From the NCBI RefSeq assembly GCF_029433105.1, contig NZ_JARNTW010000013.1, forward strand, positions 62,001 to 126,000: a DNA stretch of 64,000 nucleotides, given 5' to 3'. The translations under genes were made by a program, and so were the position numbers. This document shows, piece after piece, positions 36,599-45,649 of the stretch. How positions within the stretch are numbered: position 1 is the stretch's first letter; each line of letters opens with the position of its first letter. The DNA comes from Runella sp. MFBS21. GTDB taxonomy: Bacteria > Bacteroidota > Bacteroidia > Cytophagales > Spirosomataceae. The notes below the pieces were generated by a model. The model was not told where the DNA came from. It saw only the letters and a program-made list of their open reading frames with translations, and made no database searches.

Positions 36599-39409
36599 AT
36601 GTTCCCGAAAATCACTTTTTGGTTTTTATTCGTCTTAATATCAGTGGGTTCGGTAGCCCAGAGTGACCTTGCACCTACTTATTTACGGTGCGAATACAAA
36701 GTAAATCCAGTCACCGATGTGGCGCATCCACGCTTGAGTTGGGAGCTGACTTCCAAGGCTACTAATCAGTTTCAAAGTGCTTATCATATTTTGGTCGCTA
36801 CGTCGCCTGCGCTTTTGAGAGAAGGAAAGGCTGATTTGTGGGATTCACAGTTGATCAAAACCTCGGCTACGGCTCAGATTTCGTATGCGGGCAAAGCCCT
36901 TGCGTCGCGTCAGCTATGTTATTGGAAAGTAAGAAGTTGGGACAAAAACAATCAGCCAGGCCCTTGGAGTGAAGTGGCAACTTGGGAAATGGGCTTATTG
37001 CATAAAACCGACTGGAAAGCTGATTTTATTAGCTTAAACCTCAATCATTTAGGCAAAGGAAAAGAATATCACCTGCCACCTGCCCCTTTTTTTAGAAAAG
37101 AGATTTCGGTCAATACTCCTGTCAAAAAAGCGCGGTTGTATGTGACGGCCTTGGGGCTTTATGAGTTTCAAATCAATGGTAAAAAAATCGGGAAAGATTA
37201 TTTTACACCCGGCTGGACTGACTACAACAAGCGCCTTTACTATCAAGTATATGATGTCAGTAAAGAACTCAAACAGGGAAAAAACGCGCTAGGCTCTATC
37301 ATTTCTTATGGCTGGTACGCGGGATATTTGGGCTACGCACTGTTGGTAGGAAACCCCGTCGTCAAAAATTTTTATGGCGATGTACCAGCCCTCAAAGCCC
37401 AACTCGAAATCGAATACGCCAACGGTCAAAAAGAAACTATCGCCACCGACAACACTTGGAAAGCCAACTATGGCCCTATCATAGAGTCAGATATTTTGAA
37501 TGGAGAGGTATATAACGCCAATAAAGAGCTAACAGGTTGGAATCAAGCCTCTTACAAAGAAGCTGATTGGAAGTCCATTGCCGTGATTGCTGATAAGCCC
37601 GACCGTCAGTTGGAGGTGTATCCGGGAGTGCCCGTAAAAGAAATTACTACGCTCACTCCCAAAAGCATCAAGGTCATCGGTAAAGACAAATACCTTGTCG
37701 ATTTGGGACAAAATTTTGCGGGCATTATCCGCGTCAAGTTAAAAGCTGCCAAAGGTGATTCGGTGCTGTTTAGATTTGGCGAAATGCTTTATCCTGATGG
37801 CAAGCTCATGACCGAAAACCTCCGCAAAGCGCGTGGCACGGACTTGTATATTGCCAAAGGCTTGCCCGAGGGCGAAACTTATCAGCCGCGATTTACGTAT
37901 CATGGCTTTCAGTATGTACAAATCGAAGGTCTCAAAATCCCTCTTCAAAAAAGTGATTTGGTAGGCATTGTTTTATCATCAGCTACGGCACAAGTGGGCA
38001 CGTTCGAAACCGACAATCCTTTTGTGAATCAATTGTACCACAACATCATCTGGACGCAGCAGTCCAATTATTTTGAGATACCCACCGACTGCCCGCAGCG
38101 CGACGAGCGCCTCGCATGGACGGGCGACGCCCAAGCCTACGTCAAAAGTGCTACTTTCAACAACGACATTGCCGCTTTTGGTACCAAATGGCTGGTCGAT
38201 TTGAACGACGCCTTACTGCCCAATGGTGCCTATCCGCTCTATGCACCGGCACCATCGGTACGCAAAACCGATACGTATTCGCCAGGTTGGATGGAAGCGG
38301 GTATCATTTATCCTTACCAAATTTTTAGGTCTTATGGAGATACGCAACTCCTCAAGCGGCATTGGCCCGAAATGAAGCGTTTCATGGCTTTTCTCGAAAC
38401 CAAAAGCAAAGGAGAATATGTGTTTAAAGAAACGGCCTTTGCCGAAATCGACCCCAAAGGTGGATTTGGCGATTGGCTGAGCGTGGGCAAAAAGACCCCA
38501 CCCGATATGCTGGCTACGATGTATTATGCGTATTCGGCAAGTTTGATGCAAGAAATGGCGGAGGCTATTGGCGAATCCCAAGACGCTCAGCAGTTTAGAA
38601 CCGTAGCGGCAAAGGTGAGAAAAGCGTTTTTGCAACATTATACCGATACCAACGGCAAATTCAAATGCAATGCCGCCGCTTATGGCAACGGACGTGGCTA
38701 TGTGGACGGTGAGCAAGGCTTTGAAGGACATACCCAAACTGCCTACGCCAATGCCCTGTATATGAATCTTTTGGATAGTGCTCACGCAGTAAAAGCAGCG
38801 ACTTGGCTCAACGAACTCGTCGTCAACAATGGTAACAAACTCACCACGGGATTTTTGGGAGTGCGGCCTATGTTGCCCTCACTTTCGCGCATGGGATATA
38901 CGCCTACGGCTTACAAGTTGTTGTTCCAAAAAGAATATCCTTCGTGGGGCTTCGAAATCGAAAATGGTGCCAATACTATCTGGGAGCGTTGGAATAGTTT
39001 TACCAAAGAAGGTGGATTTCCGGCTGGTATGAATTCATTCAATCACTATGCTTTTGGCTCTATCTGCGAGTGGATGTTTGAGACGATGGCAGGCATCCAA
39101 GAAACCGCCCCCGCTTTCAAGTCTTTTGTGATTCAGCCTGAGATGGGCTTGGGCGTAAATCGCCTCAAAGCCACTTATCGTTCTATGAGTGGAAATATCG
39201 TTTCATCTTGGCAGAAAACGCTCTCTGGTACTTCTCTTATGGTAGAAATTCCGGTAAATACTTCGGCTACGATTTGCGTACCTTCCCATACGCCTATCAC
39301 CCTCAACGGCAAGCCCGTACCGTCGTCGTTGCTACGTTCGCAATGGCTCAATGGCAAGCTACAGACAGTGCTGTCAGTAGGTTCGGGAAAATATAACTTT
39401 CATTGGTGA
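36599..39409 (+). CDS. Alpha-L-rhamnosidase, glycoside hydrolase family 78
   Basis: From the ATG at 36599 (signal peptide WFLFVLISVGSVAQS) the protein has about 936 residues, normal for GH78. It carries N-terminal Ig-like and beta-sandwich domains (LRCEYKVNPVTDVAHPRLSW; LYVTALGLYEFQINGKKIG). The catalytic (alpha/alpha)6 domain has the hallmark EIPTDCPQRDERLAWTGDAQ and a later WNSFTKEGGFPAGMNSFNHY. It releases terminal alpha-L-rhamnose in the periplasm. Together with the adjacent sulfatase it points to a sulfated rhamnose-bearing glycan. Confidence 0.94.
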   Translation: MFPKITFWFLFVLISVGSVAQSDLAPTYLRCEYKVNPVTDVAHPRLSWELTSKATNQFQSAYHILVATSPALLREGKADLWDSQLIKTSATAQISYAGKALASRQLCYWKVRSWDKNNQPGPWSEVATWEMGLLHKTDWKADFISLNLNHLGKGKEYHLPPAPFFRKEISVNTPVKKARLYVTALGLYEFQINGKKIGKDYFTPGWTDYNKRLYYQVYDVSKELKQGKNALGSIISYGWYAGYLGYALLVGNPVVKNFYGDVPALKAQLEIEYANGQKETIATDNTWKANYGPIIESDILNGEVYNANKELTGWNQASYKEADWKSIAVIADKPDRQLEVYPGVPVKEITTLTPKSIKVIGKDKYLVDLGQNFAGIIRVKLKAAKGDSVLFRFGEMLYPDGKLMTENLRKARGTDLYIAKGLPEGETYQPRFTYHGFQYVQIEGLKIPLQKSDLVGIVLSSATAQVGTFETDNPFVNQLYHNIIWTQQSNYFEIPTDCPQRDERLAWTGDAQAYVKSATFNNDIAAFGTKWLVDLNDALLPNGAYPLYAPAPSVRKTDTYSPGWMEAGIIYPYQIFRSYGDTQLLKRHWPEMKRFMAFLETKSKGEYVFKETAFAEIDPKGGFGDWLSVGKKTPPDMLATMYYAYSASLMQEMAEAIGESQDAQQFRTVAAKVRKAFLQHYTDTNGKFKCNAAAYGNGRGYVDGEQGFEGHTQTAYANALYMNLLDSAHAVKAATWLNELVVNNGNKLTTGFLGVRPMLPSLSRMGYTPTAYKLLFQKEYPSWGFEIENGANTIWERWNSFTKEGGFPAGMNSFNHYAFGSICEWMFETMAGIQETAPAFKSFVIQPEMGLGVNRLKATYRSMSGNIVSSWQKTLSGTSLMVEIPVNTSATICVPSHTPITLNGKPVPSSLLRSQWLNGKLQTVLSVGSGKYNFHW

Positions 39410-39429
39410 TGATATAGCTATTTTACCTT

Positions 39430-40206
39430 ATGAAACACTACCTCTTTGCACTCATTGCTGGCTTGGGGAGCCTTGTAGCAGCTGCTCAACGTCCTGCACA
39501 GCCGCCAATGTCGCCCGAACGTTATACGCCCGAAAAGCTGGGCTATCAGTTGTTTTGGGAAGATAATTTTGATGGTGATCGATTAGATGAATCAAAATGG
39601 AGTGTGCGTGGGGTAGGGCCACGAGCATTGGGGTATGTATCGGCCGAAACGGTCAAGGTAGAAGATGGAATGCTCAAAATCTACGCCCTTCAGCGAAACG
39701 ATAGCCTGCTTATCGGAGCCGTAGGAACCCAAGGCAAGCTCATGACTAAATACGGCTATTTTGAATGCCGCGCACAGCTCCAAAAGTCGCCAGGGGTGTG
39801 GGCTGCTTTTTGGATTCAATCACCCGATATTTCCAAAGGAGAAGACCCCGCCGTGTATGGAGCGGAGATTGATATTTTTGAATTTTTCAAAAAACTGGGT
39901 ACCGACATTGTTTCGCACAATGTACACTGGGCCTATGGTCCCAACCAAAAAACCACTCGTGGGATGCAAAGCTACCTGAAAGGAGTGAGCGAAGGATTTC
40001 ATACCTTTGCGCTGGAGTGGACTCCTGAGAAATACTCGTTTTTTATTGATGGCTATAAGTTTTACGAAGTCACGATGGGTATTTCGCGTATCGAACAATA
40101 CCTCATTTTGAGCATGGAGCTTCCTTCCGAAAAAAAAGATTTACAGCATACCGTCTATCCTGATGTATTTGTGGTAGACTATGTAAAAGTCTATAAAAAA
40201 CCTTAG
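39430..40206 (+). CDS. Glycoside hydrolase family 16 protein
   Basis: The 258-residue exported protein has a signal peptide (FALIAGLGSLVAAAQ) and the GH16 jelly-roll. The catalytic motif EIDIFE is complete: Glu146 nucleophile, Asp148, Glu151 acid/base. KYGYFECRAQLQKSPGVWAAFW precedes it (quoted here as KYGYFECRAQLQ then GVWAAFW), as in beta-glucanases, agarases and porphyranases. The exact bond cut cannot be told from the sequence by eye. It follows the GH78 gene by 20 bp and is probably the last enzyme of the polysaccharide locus. Confidence 0.92.
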   Translation: MKHYLFALIAGLGSLVAAAQRPAQPPMSPERYTPEKLGYQLFWEDNFDGDRLDESKWSVRGVGPRALGYVSAETVKVEDGMLKIYALQRNDSLLIGAVGTQGKLMTKYGYFECRAQLQKSPGVWAAFWIQSPDISKGEDPAVYGAEIDIFEFFKKLGTDIVSHNVHWAYGPNQKTTRGMQSYLKGVSEGFHTFALEWTPEKYSFFIDGYKFYEVTMGISRIEQYLILSMELPSEKKDLQHTVYPDVFVVDYVKVYKKP

Positions 40207-40207
40207 A

Positions 40208-41089
40208 ATGTCTCAAACGTCTATCGTGCTCTCCGTGGCCGAGCCTGCCGAATTAATGGCTTTTTTGTTGGTAAAACTACCCCAAAAAAGCCGTAACAAC
40301 ATCAAAACCTTACTGCGCGACGGGCAAGTATGGGTGGAAGGTAAGGTGCAATCTCAGTACAATTTGCAGCTTCAGGCAGGGCAGCGCGTTGAGATTCGTC
40401 GCGAAAAAACCGAACGTGCGCCCGCTTTATCGGGACTCACGATTTTGTTTGAAGATGCGCATCTGATTGTGATTGACAAACCCGAAGGTCTACTCTCCAT
40501 TTCGACTGGAAAATCGGACGAAAAAACGGCCTATAATCTATTAAGTGCCTACTTAAAACGCCAAAATCCCGCCCACAAGATTTTTATCGTGCATCGCCTC
40601 GACCGCGACACTTCGGGCGTGATGGTTTTTGCCAAAAGTGAAAAAGCCAAAGAACGTCTGCAAGCTTCGTGGGAACCTAGTACCAAAGAGCGTACTTATT
40701 TGGCGATTGCGGAAGGCAAAGTGAGCGAGCCCCAAGGCACGATTATTTCTTATTTGAAAGAAAGTAAGGCATTTGTTGTATATTCGACCCAAGACCCTAC
40801 ACAAGGACAAAAAGCCGTCACTCATTTTGAGGTTGTTAGTCAAAATCAAGACTTTAGTCTCTTGAAAATCAACCTAGAAACAGGTCGAAAAAATCAGATT
40901 CGGGTGCATTTACAAGACTTAGGGCATCCTATTGTGGGAGATAAAAAATATGGCGCAAATTCCAATCCCATTCGGCGGCTAGGTTTGCACGCGTGGATTC
41001 TTGGATTTGTACATCCAATAACCAACGAGAAATTGCGTTTTGAAACAAAAGTACCTAGTCATTTTCGGGGACTTTTTCCAACCTTTTAG
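40208..41089 (+). CDS. RluA-family pseudouridine synthase
   Basis: The 293-residue cytoplasmic enzyme has an N-terminal S4-like RNA-binding region (about 15-65; NNIKTLLRDGQVWVEGK). The RluA catalytic motif HRLDRDTSG is at 129-137, with Asp132 as the catalytic residue, and a C-terminal LETGRKNQIRVHLQDLGHPI box is present. It isomerises specific uridines in rRNA or tRNA; which site cannot be deduced. It begins one base after the GH16 stop, so it may be carried along on that transcript although its role is unrelated. Confidence 0.93.
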   Translation: MSQTSIVLSVAEPAELMAFLLVKLPQKSRNNIKTLLRDGQVWVEGKVQSQYNLQLQAGQRVEIRREKTERAPALSGLTILFEDAHLIVIDKPEGLLSISTGKSDEKTAYNLLSAYLKRQNPAHKIFIVHRLDRDTSGVMVFAKSEKAKERLQASWEPSTKERTYLAIAEGKVSEPQGTIISYLKESKAFVVYSTQDPTQGQKAVTHFEVVSQNQDFSLLKINLETGRKNQIRVHLQDLGHPIVGDKKYGANSNPIRRLGLHAWILGFVHPITNEKLRFETKVPSHFRGLFPTF

Positions 41090-41120
41090 TTATTATCATC
41101 ACCTAAATTCCTGTACGACT

Positions 41121-41231
41121 ATGTCAAAAGATAAACCAAGCAAGGAAAAGAAAAAAGAGCCTGAAAAAAATCTAAAAGAAAAACGGGCTGAGAAAAAAGC
41201 CAAGAAAGAAGGCAAAAGTAAAGGTATGTAA
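41121..41231 (+). CDS. Small lysine/glutamate-rich protein (36 aa)
   Basis: The ATG at 41121 opens a 36-codon ORF made mostly of Lys and Glu (SKDKPSKEKKKEPEKNLKEK), followed by a strong terminator about 30 bp later. Similar tiny charged proteins are often annotated as hypothetical in Cytophagales. It probably forms a single helix; no function is known. Confidence 0.55.
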   Translation: MSKDKPSKEKKKEPEKNLKEKRAEKKAKKEGKSKGM

Positions 41232-41261
41232 TGCTTATCTGCGATGCTATCTAAACGGCGA

Positions 41262-41293
41262 AATAATCCTCGGCATACGTGCCGAGGATTATT
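41262..41293. terminator. Rho-independent terminator, 14-bp perfect stem
   Basis: AATAATCCTCGGCA and TGCCGAGGATTATT pair exactly around a TACG loop and are followed by CATTTTA. The site closes the rluA-type gene and the small Lys-rich ORF. Confidence 0.75.
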
Positions 41294-41365
41294 CATTTTA
41301 GGCGGATTTTCGTCGCTTCCCAAATCCTCTTAACTTTGTCTTCTATCTAAAAAAATCCTACTATC

Positions 41366-41776
41366 ATGGCAGAAAACAAAACCCAACCTACCGACAAAAG
41401 CGTGGACGCTTTTTTGGAAAGTATCGTACCTCCGCAGCGTCAGGCTGATAGCCGTACCGTGGCCGAAATCATGGAGCGTTTGAGCCAAAGTCCAGCTCGC
41501 ATGTGGGGTGAGAATATTGTGGGTTTTGGAGATACTCACTACCAATACGCTAGTGGGCGTCAAGGTGATTGGTTTTTGGTGGGTTTTTCGCCCCGCAAAC
41601 AAAACCTCACCCTCTATCTTACTGGTGGCATTGGGTATTTTGAGGAAGAACTAAAACGCCTTGGTAAGTACAAAACGAGTGCTTACTGTTTGTATATCAA
41701 TAAGTTGTCGGGAGTAGACCTTGCTGTTTTAGAAGAAATTATTCAAAAAGCACTCCGCCAAGCGGCGCTCAAGTAA
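41366..41776 (+). CDS. DUF1801 domain-containing protein
   Basis: The 136-residue protein matches the DUF1801 (YdhG-like) pattern: an N-terminal helix with SVDAFLESIVPPQRQADS, then MWGENIVGFGDTHYQYASGR, and a strand-rich LVGFSPRKQNLTLYL. The family is cytoplasmic and has no established reaction. It appears to be a single gene between a terminator and the epimerase. Confidence 0.85.
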   Translation: MAENKTQPTDKSVDAFLESIVPPQRQADSRTVAEIMERLSQSPARMWGENIVGFGDTHYQYASGRQGDWFLVGFSPRKQNLTLYLTGGIGYFEEELKRLGKYKTSAYCLYINKLSGVDLAVLEEIIQKALRQAALK

Positions 41777-41808
41777 ATCGTCATCATCAACCCCAATTTA
41801 TATTTTAC

Positions 41809-42813
41809 GTGTCAGCCAAAACATTTTTTTGCATTGATGCCCATACTTGTGGCAACCCTGTTCGTCTCGTAGCGGGCGGTGGCCCGGTCCTCGAAGGCCG
41901 TAATATGAGCGAAAAACGCCAACATTTCTTGCGCGAATACGACTGGATTCGCAAGGGCCTTATGTTTGAGCCACGCGGCCACGACATGATGTCGGGCAGT
42001 ATCTTGTATCCACCCCATGACCCCCAAAACGACGTAGCGGTGCTATTTATCGAAACCAGCGGTTGTTTGCCCATGTGCGGGCATGGCACCATTGGGACCA
42101 TTACGATTGCGATTGAGCACGGCCTGATTCAGCCCAAAACGCCCGGTATCGTGCGCATGGAAGCGCCTGCGGGATTGGTACTTATCAGCTATGTACAGGA
42201 AGGCAAGAAGGTAAAATCAGTCAAACTCGTTAATGTGCCGTCGTATTTGGCGGCGGAAGGCATCGAAGCTGAGTGCCCCGACCTTGGTACGCTCAAAATG
42301 GACGTGGCATATGGGGGTAATTTCTATGCCATAGTGGATGTACAGGAAAACTTCCCTGGCTTGGAGCATTTCAAGGCCGAGCAACTCATCGGTTGGGCGC
42401 GGGTGTTGCGTCAGCGCATCAACGAAAAATACAGCTTCGTTCACCCCAACGACCCTACTATCAATGGCCTGAGCCATATCGAATGGACGGGGGCGGTGAT
42501 TGACCCTACGTCGTCGGCGCGCAATGCCGTTTTTTACGGCGACAAAGCCATCGACCGCTCGCCTTGTGGTACGGGCACCTCTGCCCGTATGGCCCAGTGG
42601 GCCGCCAAAGGCAAGCTAAAAAAAGGCGACCGCTTTGTGCATGAAAGCATCATTGGGAGTAAATTTATCGGTACAGTCGAAGACTATGCTAAAGTGGGTG
42701 AGTACGATGCTATCATTCCAGGCGTGGAAGGCTGGGCCAAAGTATATGGTCTCAATACCATCACCATCGACCCCGACGACGACCCGTACGCGCATGGTTT
42801 TCAGGTGATATAA
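41809..42813 (+). CDS. 4-hydroxyproline 2-epimerase (proline racemase family)
   Basis: The 334-residue enzyme starts with GTG. Its two catalytic cysteines are Cys90 in MCGHGTIG and Cys254 in SPCGTGTSA. The Cys/Cys pair distinguishes epimerases and racemases from the Cys/Thr hydroxyproline dehydratases. It interconverts trans-4-hydroxy-L-proline and cis-4-hydroxy-D-proline in the cytoplasm, the first step of hydroxyproline breakdown. The downstream pathway enzymes (D-amino-acid oxidase-type and aldehyde dehydrogenase) are not adjacent; a possible deaminase and an AraC regulator stand 40 kb away at the left end of the window. Confidence 0.9.
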   Translation: MSAKTFFCIDAHTCGNPVRLVAGGGPVLEGRNMSEKRQHFLREYDWIRKGLMFEPRGHDMMSGSILYPPHDPQNDVAVLFIETSGCLPMCGHGTIGTITIAIEHGLIQPKTPGIVRMEAPAGLVLISYVQEGKKVKSVKLVNVPSYLAAEGIEAECPDLGTLKMDVAYGGNFYAIVDVQENFPGLEHFKAEQLIGWARVLRQRINEKYSFVHPNDPTINGLSHIEWTGAVIDPTSSARNAVFYGDKAIDRSPCGTGTSARMAQWAAKGKLKKGDRFVHESIIGSKFIGTVEDYAKVGEYDAIIPGVEGWAKVYGLNTITIDPDDDPYAHGFQVI

Positions 42814-42839
42814 TTAAAGGTTTTTTCAGGAAAAGAATA

Positions 42840-43826
42840 ATGCAAGAAGAAAATCGGATTATTGGCTACTATATCCACGCTTTCGCGAATCTTCGTCGTG
42901 ATTCAAAAAAAGGGGGTGCCCCTCACAAACCCGTTTTACTTCTTGCCATTATTTATGAATATGAATTAGGCCGAATTAAGGACAATCGTATTTTTATCAC
43001 GCCTGAGTTAACTCATTCGTTTTCTGTTCTTTGGAATCAACTTGTAACAACGGAGCATGACCAACGTTTTGTATTGCCGTTTTATCATCTTTCGGGCGAA
43101 AAAGGTAATTGGTGGCAATTAATCCCTAACGTTGGTTGTGAAATTTGGATTGAAAACCCTGGTTCCATGCGGAGTTTTGGCAATTTGAGTGCTGCCGTCG
43201 CTTATGCTGAAATTGACCCAAATTTGGCCTCGTTACTTTTAAATAAAGAAAGTAGAGACGTTTTAAAACAAATGGTCTTAAAAACGTACTTTCCTCAAAA
43301 GTCTATGCAGTCAATTGAAAACCAGAAAGATGACTATTTAGATGATTTAAAAAACGAAGTTTTTGAACCTTCAGTGGAATACAAAACTAAACTACTGAAC
43401 CTCAAAAAGCGTCTTGACCCCGAAACATATCAAATCGAAGTCTATAACCGAGGTGCGATTTTTAGACGCGAAGTAATTAAGATTTACGACGAAACTTGTT
43501 GTGTATCAGGGCTTCGGGTTTCAGCTTTGTTTGCTATTACGATGGTGGACGCTTGTCATATTGTGCCTTTTTCAAAAGATTTTGATAACTCATTAAGTAA
43601 CGGTGTTGCGCTCTGCCCAAACCTTCATCGTGCTTTTGACAGAGGCTTAATTTCAGTAAATGACAACTACGAAGTAATACTTTCCAAATCCTTCAAAGAA
43701 AATGCCCAAAGTGAGTACAGTTTTTCAAAAATTGAAGGAAAAACAATTGCTTTGCCTTCTGACAAGGATTTTTGGCCGTCATTGGCTAATTTTGAATGGC
43801 ATCGTAAAAATGTGTTTAAGAAATGA
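42840..43826 (+). CDS. HNH endonuclease, putative modification-dependent restriction enzyme
   Basis: The 328-residue protein has an N-terminal domain with GGAPHKPVLLLAIIYEYELG, seen in ScoMcrA-like and other HNH restriction proteins. The C-terminal HNH nuclease is at about 220-285 (CCVSGLRVSALF, DACHIVPFSKD, NGVALCPNLHRAFDRGLI). Such proteins cut DNA, often when it is methylated or otherwise modified. The stop overlaps the next small gene by ATGA, so both products are probably made together. The gene lies directly before an IS110 element in an accessory patch. Confidence 0.85.
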   Translation: MQEENRIIGYYIHAFANLRRDSKKGGAPHKPVLLLAIIYEYELGRIKDNRIFITPELTHSFSVLWNQLVTTEHDQRFVLPFYHLSGEKGNWWQLIPNVGCEIWIENPGSMRSFGNLSAAVAYAEIDPNLASLLLNKESRDVLKQMVLKTYFPQKSMQSIENQKDDYLDDLKNEVFEPSVEYKTKLLNLKKRLDPETYQIEVYNRGAIFRREVIKIYDETCCVSGLRVSALFAITMVDACHIVPFSKDFDNSLSNGVALCPNLHRAFDRGLISVNDNYEVILSKSFKENAQSEYSFSKIEGKTIALPSDKDFWPSLANFEWHRKNVFKK

Positions 43827-44110
43827 GTGACGTAACTATACATCCTTTGAATTGGGAAGGTGATGTAGCTATTGGAAAACAAGGAGATAGCTACATTATG
43901 TATCAAGTTTTTGAAAATGGCGAACTCTGGATTTCAGGGCCAAAATGGAAGCAGAAAAAGGACAAAAACGGTCAACTAATTATTCATCCAAATAGAATTT
44001 CAAAGCTTGGCACAAAAGAATATGCCACTTTAATAGCAGAAAATATAAATAAACTGCTTAATTCTGAGCCATTTACTAGCTTATACGCTAAAAGGACAAA
44101 GAAGGAGTAA
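43823..44110 (+). CDS. Small protein of unknown function coupled to the HNH endonuclease
   Basis: The 95-residue protein (VTIHPLNWEGDVAIGKQGDS at the start, RISKLGTKEYATLIAENINK near the end) has no motif that I recognise. It starts within the HNH gene's stop codon, which suggests it is a partner such as an immunity or accessory factor. No signal peptide or membrane segment is seen. Confidence 0.6.
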   Translation: MSDVTIHPLNWEGDVAIGKQGDSYIMYQVFENGELWISGPKWKQKKDKNGQLIIHPNRISKLGTKEYATLIAENINKLLNSEPFTSLYAKRTKKE

Positions 44111-44167
44111 AGCTTTTTTTCTTAAAGTATTTTCATTCGCTCCCCAAGTCTTAGCTGGTTTGTCTTT

Positions 44168-44259
44168 AGCCTAAAAGCCTTTGTCGCCAACCTCTGAAAT
44201 ATGCGTTTTTAACATAACACATTCTCCAAAACGATTCCAGACGCTTACAGCGTGACAAA
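44168..44259. repeat. Left copy of an imperfect ~90-bp direct repeat flanking the IS110 element
   Basis: The segment runs from CTAAAAGCCTTT through ATGCGTTTTTAAC to GACGCTTACAGCGTGACAAA. It matches the copy at 45650-45744 over its whole length by eye (roughly four in five bases), in the same orientation. Its end carries the small inverted repeat GACGCT/AGCGT. Confidence 0.65.
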
Positions 44260-44274
44260 TTAACGTCCCTTATA

Positions 44275-44302
44275 CCCACCCCTACGGAGCTTTATGGGTG
44301 GG
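44275..44302. other. 7-bp inverted repeat near the IS110 left end
   Basis: CCCACCC and GGGTGGG pair around a 14-base loop just after the left flanking repeat. It may be part of the element end or an older palindromic repeat used as insertion target. Confidence 0.4.
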
Positions 44303-44304
44303 AA

Positions 44305-44585
44305 ATTACTTTTTTCTACCGCACGGGCCTTTAGATTTACACCGTTGTGCGATTCGAAGATAGTCGTGTAACTTAAAGCCCTCACAGATTGTGAGAAACC
44401 AACCGCGCGGCGGACCGTCCCGGTGGGTCACCTTAGCGCACGGGCCAGGTAAAACCTATGGGCCGATTGAAGCCCCACCGGGTTCTTAATTTTTAACCTC
44501 AAATAGAAATGCGGGTTCGTGACCCATTAGTAAGGTGATGAGGAAACTTAAGTGTTGGTTACCACTTTTTTAATCAGTCAAAGGT
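44305..44585 (+). ncRNA. Probable IS110 bridge RNA region
   Basis: IS110-family elements carry a bridge RNA in the noncoding end next to the transposase gene. This GC-rich stretch without an ORF directly upstream of the IS110 transposase folds well by eye. CTCAC/GTGAG closes a small hairpin at 44381-44395. CCCGGTGGG (44419-44427) pairs exactly with CCCACCGGG (44474-44482), enclosing an inner stem formed around AGGT-AAA-ACCT. The position, composition and loops fit target- and donor-binding loops, but I could not map their guide bases. Boundaries are estimates. Confidence 0.5.
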
Positions 44586-45587
44586 ATGAATTTTACCCAT
44601 TTCATTGGTATTGATGTCTCTAAAGACACGCTGGATTTTGCCGTCGTCCTGGCCAATAAAGTCTTGTTTCATCAACAGGTGAGCAATGACAAAAAAGGCA
44701 TCACTCAATTTCTAAAAGAACTTCGAAAACAAACTAAAGCCAACTTAACTGATTGTCTGTTTTGCCTGGAGTTTACCGGTATTTATAATAACCCGTTATT
44801 AAATGCCCTCTACCAGAAAACTTCGATTTGGGTTGAACGAGCAGCTCACATTAAAGATAGTCTGGGCTTATGCCGGGGAAAAACAGACAAACTTGATTCA
44901 AAGCGAATCGCTTTATTTGCCTATAAAAATCGGGAGGATGCCCGTTTATGGGCACCACCACGCCAGATTATCAGCCAGTTAGATCGACTCACAGCTCAAC
45001 GTGCCCGCTTGACCAAAGCCATTAAATTGCTAAAAACACCACTCACTAACACTGCAGGCTTCATTAGTAAAGAAGACCGGAAAGCAAATAGCCAAGCCTG
45101 TGATCATTCTCTAAAAGCGCTCAAAGCGGATTTGAAAAGCACTGATAAATCAATCGCGGCAGTCATCGAAAGTGACCCTGAATTGAAACATCTTTTTGAG
45201 CGAGTCACTTCAATTAAAGGCATTAGCCAGACTACGGCAGTTGAAGTGATCATCACCACCAACGAGTTCAAAAGCATTACAGACCCTAAAAAATACGCTT
45301 GTTATGCTGGCGTGGTTCCCTTTGAACATAGTTCGGGGAAGCGCAAAGGGAAACCTAAAGTGAGTCAGATGGCGAATAAGAAAGTTAAATCCTTGCTGCA
45401 TTTAGCGGCCTTATCGGCCATCCAACATTGTCAAGAACTGAAGGCTTATTACGACCGAAAAGTCTTGGAGGGCAAGAACAAAATGCTCGTGATTAACAAC
45501 GTTCGCAATAAGCTGGTGCTTCGAATATTCGCTTGCGTTCGAGATGACCGAAATTATGACGAAAACTATAAACATGCGCTTGCATAG
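44586..45587 (+). mobile_element. IS110-family transposase (IS element)
   Basis: The 333-residue recombinase has the N-terminal RuvC-like DEDD domain: Asp10 in FIGIDVSKD, Glu62 in CLEFTGIY, and the GKTDKLDSKRIA acidic pair. The C-terminal Transposase_20 domain shows SIKGISQTTAVEVI and then YAGVVPFEHSSGKRKGKP with the serine nucleophile candidate. IS110 elements lack terminal inverted repeats and insert at a target chosen by their bridge RNA. The gene is full length and appears intact, so the element may still move. Confidence 0.93.
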
Positions 45588-45649
45588 ATCATAGAAATCG
45601 GCCCCGCAATATTACGCCCCTCTGGGGCTGTTTGAGCTTGTTTATGTTT

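Noticed and set aside
44275-45629. Terminal inverted repeats of the IS element
   Set aside because: IS110 elements lack them, and the two hairpins seen near the ends (CCCACCC/GGGTGGG and GCCCC/GGGGC) do not match each other.
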